64,000 nt of DNA from Rhodococcus rhodochrous. Lineage in GTDB: Bacteria; Actinomycetota; Actinomycetes; Mycobacteriales; Mycobacteriaceae. Below are positions 58,307-64,000 of the stretch, one piece after another. Where the stretch lies: contig NZ_LT906450.1 in the NCBI RefSeq assembly GCF_900187265.1, forward strand, positions 2,037,444-2,101,443, given 5' to 3'. The notes below the pieces were generated by a model. It was not told the DNA's origin and searched no databases. It saw nothing but the letters and a program-made list of their open reading frames with translations. The translations under genes and the position numbers were made by a program. Position 1 is the stretch's first letter. Each line of letters begins with the position of its first letter.

Positions 58307-59143
58307 GTGCTCAAGCTTCTGGGTGTCCGGTCGTTGGGCGGACGTGACACCGCCGCGGTGCTCCGGGTGCTCTCCCGCGACCCCGTGGCCGCGTGCATGG
58401 TGGCCGGCCGCGTCGAGGAATACGGACTTGACGGGCGTGCCGTCGGCGGCGAGATGTGGAGTCGCGGTGGCCCCGAGACGTCGCTGTGCTTCTCGGGCGC
58501 GAACCTCATTCCGCTGCTGGGCAGTCCGGACGACATCCAGGCGTTCGCCGAGCGCGCGAGTCGCGGGCCGCGACTGTGTTCGTCCATCGTCGGCCGCGCC
58601 GAGTACGCGCTGCCGATGTGGGAGCGACTCGAATCGGCGTGGGGTGCGCCCCGCGAGGTGAGGGCCGAACAACCCCTCCTCGTTCTCGACCGCGAGCCCC
58701 TCGTCGAACCCGACCCGCAGGTCCGTCCCGTGCGGCCCGACGAACTCGACATCTACCTGCCGGCCGCGATCTCGATGTTCATCGAGGAGGTCGGCATCGA
58801 CCCGCGCACCGGCGACGGCGGTGCGGGTTACCGGCGCCGCGTCGCGAGCCTGATCGCGGCGGGACGCGCCTGGGCGCGTTTCGAGGACGGACAGGTCGTG
58901 TTCAAGGCGGAGGTGGGTTCGCAGTCGTCCACCGTGGGCCAGATCCAGGGCGTGTGGGTCGATCCCGCGCATCGCGGCTCGGGCCTCGGCACGATCGGTA
59001 CGGCCGCCGTGGCCTGCGCGGTCGCTCGCAGCGGCCGCCTGCCCAGCCTCTACGTCAACAGCTTCAACGCCCCGGCCCGCGGAGCCTACGCCCGCGCGGG
59101 TTTCCGTCAGGTCGCGACGTTCTCCACGGTGCTGCTCGACTGA
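58307..59143 (+). CDS. GNAT family N-acetyltransferase (DUF4081-type)
   Basis: This 278-residue protein has an N-terminal region with DTAAVLRVLSRDPVAACMVAGRVEE, characteristic of mycobacterial Rv2867c, and a C-terminal GNAT domain. The acetyl-CoA loop is in VDPAHRGSGLGTIGTAAV, and the end NSFNAPARGAYARAGF is typical. The substrate is unknown. Its linkage to ispG is conserved in mycobacteria. The GTG at 58307 matches homologues; an in-frame TTG lies 21 bases upstream. Confidence 0.85.
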   Translation: MLKLLGVRSLGGRDTAAVLRVLSRDPVAACMVAGRVEEYGLDGRAVGGEMWSRGGPETSLCFSGANLIPLLGSPDDIQAFAERASRGPRLCSSIVGRAEYALPMWERLESAWGAPREVRAEQPLLVLDREPLVEPDPQVRPVRPDELDIYLPAAISMFIEEVGIDPRTGDGGAGYRRRVASLIAAGRAWARFEDGQVVFKAEVGSQSSTVGQIQGVWVDPAHRGSGLGTIGTAAVACAVARSGRLPSLYVNSFNAPARGAYARAGFRQVATFSTVLLD

Positions 59144-59161
59144 TTTCCCGTCGGCTCTGCC

Positions 59162-59176
59162 TACGATGACGGGCGA
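59162..59176 (+). promoter_or_regulatory. -10 element of the penicillin-binding lipoprotein gene
   Basis: TACGAT (59162-59167) is eight bases before the ATG at 59176, so the message is probably leaderless or nearly so. No ribosome-binding site is seen. Confidence 0.4.
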
Positions 59177-61017
59177 TGAGACCTCGAAGTTCCACCCCGG
59201 CATCCCCGTACGCACGCGCACTCCGGATCGGCGCTGTGTTGTCGGCGGCCGTCGTGCTCCTCGGCCTGGCGGTCGCGTGCACGCCGCGTCCGGCCGGGCC
59301 GGAGGCCGCGGCACAGGCGTTCCTCGACGCGTTCGCGGCGCAGGACGTCGGGTCGGCGGCGGACCGCACCGACCGTCCCGACGACGCGGCCGTCGCGATA
59401 CAGGAGGTCCTGGACGGACTTCAGGCCGAATCCCTCACCGCCACCACGACATCCACCCGGATCAGCGGCGACTCCGCGACCGTCGGATACAACTACGAGT
59501 GGCACCTGCCGAAGGACCGGGTGTGGCAGTACACCGGTGAGCTCAACATGGGGCGCAGCGGGAACGACTGGGTCGTGCGGTGGGCGAAGTCCGCGCTGCA
59601 CCCGCAGCTCGGTGAACGGCAGACCGTACAGCTCCGCAGCAGCCCGGCGCCGCGCGCCCGGGTCAACGAGCACGCGGGCAGCGACATCCTCGTCCCCGGC
59701 ACGGTCTACGGCATCGCCTTCGACGCCTCGCAGACCACGGACGTCGCCGGTGCGGCACGACAGCTCGCGTCGACGTTGTCGGAGTTCGATTCCTCGCTCA
59801 CGGCGCAGGCGATCGCCGAATCGGTGACGGCCTCGTCCGGGCCGCGGTCGGTGCTGCGCCTGCGCGAGGACGACTACGAGCGTGTCGCCCCGCGCCTCGC
59901 CGGGATCGACGGTGTCGTGGTGACCGAGCAGGCCGACCTCGTCGCGACCGACCGCAACTTCGCGCCCGATCTCGTGGGACAGATCAAGAAGACCGTCATC
60001 GACGAGGTCGACGGCACGGCCGGGTGGAGCGTCGTCGTGGTGAACCAGTACGGCGTGGACACCGGGGTGCTCACCGAGACTCCGCCCCAGCCGGTGCCGT
60101 CGTTCTCGGTCAGCCTCGACCGTCCCCTCCAGCTCGCAGCCCAGGCGGCCGTCGAGGCGCGCACCGAGCAGGCGATGACGGTCGTGATCGAGGCGTCGAC
60201 GGGTGCGGTGCTGGCGGTGGCCCAGAACAAGGCCGCCGACCGGGACGGGCCGGTCGCGCTGGCCGGGCAGTACCCGCCGGGTTCGACGTTCAAGATCGTC
60301 ACTTCGGGCGCGGCGATCGCCGAGGGCCGCGCGACCCCGAACACGATGGTCCCGTGCCCGGGCCGTATCACGATCGGCGAGCGCAGCGTGCCGAACTACA
60401 ACGAGTTCGAGCTCGGGACGGTCTCTCTCGCCACTGCTTTCGCTAGATCCTGCAACACCTCGTTCGCCAAGCTCGCCTCCGAGATGGCCCCGGACGCGCT
60501 GACCGTCGCCGCTTCGCAGTTCGGTATCGGCGTGGACTACGAGGTGGTCGGGATGCCGACCTTCACCGGATCGGTTCCGCCCGCGGAGGATCTCGTCGAA
60601 CGGACCGAGGACGGCTTCGGCCAGGGCAAGGTGGTCGTGAGCCCGTTCGGGATGGCGCTCGCCGCGGCGACCGTCGCGGCCGGTCGTACCCCGGTGCCCT
60701 ACCTCATCGCGGGTCGCGAGACGGTCGTGGAGGATTCGCCGCCGCCGGTGACGCCGGAGATGGTGGAGGGTCTGCGCGAGATGATGCGCCTGGTGATCAC
60801 CAGCGGTACCGCCGACCGCATCCGGGACCAGGGCGACGTCTACGGCAAGACCGGTGAGGCCGAGGTCGAGGGTGGGTCGCACTCGTGGTTCGTCGGCTAC
60901 CGCGGTGATCTTGCGTTCGCGACGCTCGTCGTGCGCGGCGGCAGTTCCGACAACGCGGTCGCGGTCACCCGCGACATGTTCGCCGCCCTGCCGCCGGAAT
61001 ACGACGAGGGGGCCTGA
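59176..61017 (+). CDS. Penicillin-binding lipoprotein with MecA-like N-terminal domain
   Basis: This is a class B transpeptidase-type protein of 613 residues, resembling Rv2864c. A signal peptide ends at a lipobox (LAVAC, Cys35). An NTF2-like MecA_N domain (about 40-150) precedes a dimerisation region and the transpeptidase domain. The active-site motifs are SxxK PGSTFKIV (Ser370), SxN SCN (Ser425) and KTG (Lys558). It should cross-link peptidoglycan outside the membrane, and the motif set is intact. The stop codon forms part of a palindrome shared with the convergent transporter. Confidence 0.92.
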   Translation: MRPRSSTPASPYARALRIGAVLSAAVVLLGLAVACTPRPAGPEAAAQAFLDAFAAQDVGSAADRTDRPDDAAVAIQEVLDGLQAESLTATTTSTRISGDSATVGYNYEWHLPKDRVWQYTGELNMGRSGNDWVVRWAKSALHPQLGERQTVQLRSSPAPRARVNEHAGSDILVPGTVYGIAFDASQTTDVAGAARQLASTLSEFDSSLTAQAIAESVTASSGPRSVLRLREDDYERVAPRLAGIDGVVVTEQADLVATDRNFAPDLVGQIKKTVIDEVDGTAGWSVVVVNQYGVDTGVLTETPPQPVPSFSVSLDRPLQLAAQAAVEARTEQAMTVVIEASTGAVLAVAQNKAADRDGPVALAGQYPPGSTFKIVTSGAAIAEGRATPNTMVPCPGRITIGERSVPNYNEFELGTVSLATAFARSCNTSFAKLASEMAPDALTVAASQFGIGVDYEVVGMPTFTGSVPPAEDLVERTEDGFGQGKVVVSPFGMALAAATVAAGRTPVPYLIAGRETVVEDSPPPVTPEMVEGLREMMRLVITSGTADRIRDQGDVYGKTGEAEVEGGSHSWFVGYRGDLAFATLVVRGGSSDNAVAVTRDMFAALPPEYDEGA

Positions 61018-61027
61018 GCTCAGGCCC
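61010..61027. terminator. 18-bp palindrome after the penicillin-binding protein gene
   Basis: GGGCCTGAGCTCAGGCCC at 61010-61027 is a perfect palindrome spanning the stop codon. As RNA it forms a 7-bp stem with an AGCT loop. It lies in the 125-bp gap before the end of the convergent APC transporter gene; I saw nothing else in that gap. Confidence 0.5.
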
Positions 61028-61142
61028 GAACGGGATCCGCTCGTCGGCACGGCCGTGACCCACGCTCGTCACCGCCGTCCTCGGCCTCGGCTCGATGGCG
61101 CTGGTCCGCAACCTCGGACCGTCTTCCATCCCTCCTCGCGGT

Positions 61143-62513
61143 TCAGCTCTCCTCGCGATCCGTCGTACTCGCGGGCCGGCCGTCGCGCCGGCCCGCGAAT
61201 CGCGTCACCAGCCACAGCACCACGCCGATCCCGAGCAGCACCCCGGCCGTCCGGTACTGGGTCGCCGGCCGGTCGACCCACGGCAGGACGAGGAACAGGC
61301 AACTGGCCGCCCCGAGGACCGGAAGGATCGTCGGCGCGCGGAAGTGCCGGTGCTCCACGTGGTCCCGGCGCAGAACCAGGGCTGCGACGTTCACGATCGC
61401 GAACACCCCGAGCAGGAGCAGGGCCGTCGTCCCCCCGAGTTCGGGCACCCCGCCCACGAAGACGACGAGACCGACCGCGAGCAGCGTCGTGAACACGATC
61501 GCGACGTAGGGCGTGCGGCGCGTCGGGTGCACCCGCCCCAGGACGGTGGGCAGGACGTCCTCGCGGGCGATGCCGTAGACCAGCCGGCTCGCCATCAGCA
61601 TGTTGATCAGCGCGGTGTTGGCGACGGCGAACATCGTGACGAACGCGAAGATCCCGACCGGGAACGCCGGGGCACCGACCTCGACCACCCGCAGCAGGGG
61701 CGTCTCGCCCGCACCGAGTTCGTCGGGCGGGACGAGCGCGATCGCGGTGATCGACACGAGCACGTACACGAGCGCCGCGAGACCCAGGCCGAGCAGGAGC
61801 ATCCGGGGGAAGATCCGGGTGGGTTCCTTGCACTCCTCGGCCATGTTCACCGAGTCCTCGAACCCCACCATCGCGAAGAAGGCCAGGGCCGTCCCCGCGA
61901 CCACCGCGGAGAAGACGGACCGGTCGCCGGGATCGATCTCGACCACACGCGAGAAGTCGCCGCCGCCGAAACCCAACGCCCACATGCCGATCGCGACGAT
62001 GATCAGCAGGCCGCCCAGCTCGACCATCGTGAGCACCACGTTGGTCTTCACGCTCTCGCCGACCCCGCGGAAGTTGATCACCGCCAGGACGAGGACGAAG
62101 ACCAGCGCGATCGCGGTGATCCCGACCGTGCCGGCCAGGTCGAGTCCGAATGCCTCGGCGAAGTTCGCGGCGAAAGCCCGCGCGGCAGTGGCGGCAGAGG
62201 TGATGCCGGAGGACATCACGGCGAAGGCCACCAGGAAGGTCAGGAAGTGCACGCCGAACGCCTTGTGCGTGTAGAGCGCCGCTCCGGCCGCCCGGGGGTA
62301 CTTCGTCACGAGCTCCAGATAGCTGAACGCCGTCACCGTCGCGACGCCGAACGCGAGGAGGAACGGCAGCCACACCACGCCGCCGACCTCGTTCGCGACC
62401 TCGCCGGTGAGGGCATATATGCCCGTGCCCAGGATGTCGCCGATGACGAACAGCAGGAGCAGTCCCGGCCCGAGGACGCGGACGAGCTGGGGTGAGTCGG
62501 TCGTCTCGGCCAC
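61143..62513 (-). CDS. APC-superfamily amino acid permease
   Basis: This 456-residue transporter has about twelve hydrophobic segments and the APC first-helix motif LLFVIGDILGTGIYALTGE, with a second conserved region AVSYLELVTKYPRAAG-like (FSYLELVTKYPRAAGAALY) and FFAMVGFEDSVNMAEECK in helix 6. It resembles basic/neutral amino acid-polyamine permeases of the YhdG/CAT group; substrate unknown. The GTG at 62513 has GGAAGGGGG upstream, better than the ATG 21 bases earlier. It lies 51 bp from the regulator gene on the same strand. Confidence 0.85.
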   Translation of the reverse strand: MAETTDSPQLVRVLGPGLLLLFVIGDILGTGIYALTGEVANEVGGVVWLPFLLAFGVATVTAFSYLELVTKYPRAAGAALYTHKAFGVHFLTFLVAFAVMSSGITSAATAARAFAANFAEAFGLDLAGTVGITAIALVFVLVLAVINFRGVGESVKTNVVLTMVELGGLLIIVAIGMWALGFGGGDFSRVVEIDPGDRSVFSAVVAGTALAFFAMVGFEDSVNMAEECKEPTRIFPRMLLLGLGLAALVYVLVSITAIALVPPDELGAGETPLLRVVEVGAPAFPVGIFAFVTMFAVANTALINMLMASRLVYGIAREDVLPTVLGRVHPTRRTPYVAIVFTTLLAVGLVVFVGGVPELGGTTALLLLGVFAIVNVAALVLRRDHVEHRHFRAPTILPVLGAASCLFLVLPWVDRPATQYRTAGVLLGIGVVLWLVTRFAGRRDGRPASTTDREES

Positions 62514-62564
62514 CGCAGGCCCCCTTCCGCGCACCCCTGTCCGCCGGCGGGGGCCGGTCGGATG

Positions 62565-63419
62565 TCAGGGCAGCAGACCCGATTTTCGCGCGGCGACGAC
62601 GGCCTCGTGACGGGAATGGACGTCGAGCTTGCTCATGGCGCTGCGCAGGTAGCTCTTCACCGTCTCGGCGCCGACCGACAGTCGCTGGGCGATCTCGGCG
62701 TTACTGCACCCCAGCGCCACGTGCGAGAGCACGTCGGTCTCGCGCGGCGACAACACGACGTCCGTCGGCTCCGGCTGCGTGCCGTCGAGCACGCCGGCGA
62801 GGCGGTCGGACAGCGAGCGGAGCTTCTCCTGCAGTGCCGCATCGGTCGCACCCTGCGCGAGCACCCTCAACTCGGCATGGACCTCACGGACCTGCGCGGT
62901 CGTGACGGGATCGCGGTCGTCCGACGACCGTTCGAGCATCGCGAGTCGCCGGTCCACCTCGTCGCGTACCGCGATCTCGTGCGCAAGACGAGCCGCTGCC
63001 TGCGCGAACGCCGTCACCGCCCGATCGCCGACCGGCGCGCACTCGCGCGCGGCGCCGTACAGCACCGCGCGTGCCTTGCCCTCGACGAGTACCGGCACGG
63101 CGAGGATCGACCGCAACCCCTCGTACAGCACCGGACGGTCGAAGTGGTGGGTGATCGACGCGGAGCGGCCGTAGTCCGACACCGTCACCACACGGGACTC
63201 GGCGAGAACGCGACCGCCGAGCCCGGCGCGCGGCGGCACCACGACCCCGGCCAGGCTGTTGGTGCGGGTGCCGAAGAATTCGCTGAGCTGAAGCGATCCC
63301 TGCTGGACCTCGCCGGCGAAGACCACCGGCAGCTGGGCATGCGCCGCGGTGCGGCGGAGTTCTCCGCGCAGGGCATCACCGTCGCGGGGACGCAGCAGCG
63401 CCGACGAGGAGGACGACAC
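62565..63419 (-). CDS. GAF-domain LuxR-type transcriptional regulator
   Basis: This 284-residue regulator has an N-terminal GAF-like sensor (about 30-150, with RAGLGGRVLAESRVV and RSILAVPVLVEGKARAVLYG), a helical linker and a C-terminal LuxR helix-turn-helix (LSPRETDVLSHVALGCSNAEIAQRLSV, then SYLRSAMSKLDVHSR). It has no receiver domain, so it likely responds to a small ligand. The GTG at 63419 has GGAAAGGGG eight bases upstream; a GTG nine bases earlier would overlap that site. It is divergent from an acyl-CoA synthetase gene, its likely target. Confidence 0.82.
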   Translation of the reverse strand: MSSSSSALLRPRDGDALRGELRRTAAHAQLPVVFAGEVQQGSLQLSEFFGTRTNSLAGVVVPPRAGLGGRVLAESRVVTVSDYGRSASITHHFDRPVLYEGLRSILAVPVLVEGKARAVLYGAARECAPVGDRAVTAFAQAAARLAHEIAVRDEVDRRLAMLERSSDDRDPVTTAQVREVHAELRVLAQGATDAALQEKLRSLSDRLAGVLDGTQPEPTDVVLSPRETDVLSHVALGCSNAEIAQRLSVGAETVKSYLRSAMSKLDVHSRHEAVVAARKSGLLP

Positions 63420-63428
63420 GAACGCCAC

Positions 63429-63536
63429 CCCTTTCCGGGGGTATCGGGGAACATGGTGTGACTCGAATCATAGACGTCGAACGGGTGTGCTCCACAGATC
63501 ACGAACACCCTGGCCGGTACGGACGAAAGGACCACA
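63429..63536. promoter_or_regulatory. Divergent promoter region, regulator/acyl-CoA synthetase
   Basis: The 108-bp gap contains a spaced inverted repeat GGGTGT-N16-ACACCC (about 63484-63511), a plausible operator, and GAAAGGA just before the synthetase ATG. CCCCTTTCCGGGG near the regulator start is palindromic and includes its ribosome-binding site. Functional roles are inferred. Confidence 0.35.
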
Positions 63537-64000
63537 ATGGGCGACACAGCGAGCCGCGTGCGGACACTGCTCGAGCGGTACGACACGGCAGACGCCTGCG
63601 CAGCCCGACTGCTGTGCGACGACCATCCCGCCGACGCGGTGGCGTTCACCGTCGTCGACGCCGACCTGAGCTCCACCGATCTCACCTACGGTGAGCTCAG
63701 CGAACGGTCGTCCCGCTTCGCCGCGGCCCTGGCGGATCTCGGTGTCGAGCCCGGCGACCACGTCGCGACGCTCATGGGCAAGTCGGCGGACCTGGTGGTC
63801 GCGGTTCTCGGCATCTGGCGTCGCGGCGCCGTGCACGTGCCGCTGTTCACCGCCTTCGCGCCGCCGGCGATCGCCTTCCGGCTCGACGCGAGCGGCACCA
63901 AGGTGGTCGTGGCCGACCGGGACCAGGCCGGCAAGCTCGCCGCCGGAGCGGATCTTCCCGCCGAGGTGTCGTGGCAGGTCGTCGTGGCCGGTGAGGGCAA
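63537..64000 (+). CDS. AMP-binding acyl-CoA synthetase (3' end outside window)
   Basis: The frame is open from the ATG at 63537 to the right edge (154 codons). It encodes the N-terminal part of an ANL-superfamily enzyme: FTVVDADLSSTDLTYGELSERSSRFAAAL, GVEPGDHVATLMGKS and LVVAVLGIWRRGAVHVPLFTAF match the acetyl/acyl-CoA synthetase N-domain. The P-loop and catalytic lysine lie beyond the window. The substrate is probably a short-chain or aryl carboxylic acid, but this cannot be told here. GAAAGGA precedes the ATG, and the GAF-LuxR gene is divergent. Confidence 0.85.
   Translation, partial: MGDTASRVRTLLERYDTADACAARLLCDDHPADAVAFTVVDADLSSTDLTYGELSERSSRFAAALADLGVEPGDHVATLMGKSADLVVAVLGIWRRGAVHVPLFTAFAPPAIAFRLDASGTKVVVADRDQAGKLAAGADLPAEVSWQVVVAGEG

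Overview
The window is GC-rich actinobacterial chromosome, most likely Rhodococcus or another mycolic-acid-containing member of the Mycobacteriales. This rests on gene content and order: recG, pyc, rsmD-coaD, sepIVA, DUF177-rpmF-rnc-mutM, osmC-acyP, smc-ftsY, amt-glnK-glnD, ffh, rpsP-khpA-rimM-trmD, an LppW-like lipoprotein, rplS-lepB-rnhB, yraN-comM-dprA, a ViuB-like protein, xerC, an M23 protein, rpsB-tsf, pyrH-frr-cdsA, rlmN, dxr-rip-ispG, a GNAT protein and a penicillin-binding lipoprotein. As far as I recall, these follow the order of the region between roughly Rv2973c and Rv2864c in Mycobacterium tuberculosis. GTG starts are frequent, and ATGA, GTGA or TAATG stop-start overlaps couple many genes.

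Layout. 1-6.9 kb: recG (5' end outside the window), anaplerotic pyruvate carboxylase, rsmD and coaD. 7-10.4 kb: sepIVA, then DUF177, L32, RNase III and Fpg. 10.4-12.9 kb: an accessory cassette for protocatechuate ring cleavage (pcaHG) with a divergent PcaQ-type LysR regulator. 12.9-20 kb: osmC, acyP, a secreted beta-propeller protein, smc and ftsY. 20-24.4 kb: ammonium transport and PII signalling. 24.5-29.4 kb: SRP GTPase, an amidohydrolase and the rpsP-trmD ribosome operon. 29.4-36.5 kb: LppW-like lipoprotein, tex, an unknown membrane protein, rplS, lepB, rnhB and DUF2469. 36.7-46.7 kb: yraN-comM-dprA, a ClC exchanger, a DUF6953 protein, a siderophore-interacting protein, a Bcr/CflA exporter, xerC, an EspI-like ParA ATPase and an M23 protein. 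46.8-54.1 kb: rpsB, tsf, pyrH, frr, cdsA, a methyltransferase, a CitE-like lyase and rlmN. 54.2-61 kb: DUF2631, dxr, rip, ispG, GNAT and the penicillin-binding protein. 61-64 kb: an APC transporter, a GAF-LuxR regulator and the start of a divergent acyl-CoA synthetase.

Most of the window is core housekeeping on the + strand: translation, SRP/Sec secretion, chromosome condensation, lipid and isoprenoid synthesis, and nitrogen sensing. Minus-strand genes are mostly accessory islands between core operons. Several convergent pairs end in a perfect or near-perfect inverted repeat that overlaps a stop codon and has no U-tract. I saw no tRNA, rRNA, CRISPR array, insertion sequence or prophage, and no wholly new system. 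The items most worth following are the pcaHG-pcaQ cassette with its operator-like site, the UUCG hairpin at the glnK-glnD junction, the near-identical rpsP and rplS promoters, the 24-bp minisatellite before tex, the EspI-like ATPase outside an evident ESX locus, and an M23 protein lacking a catalytic histidine.
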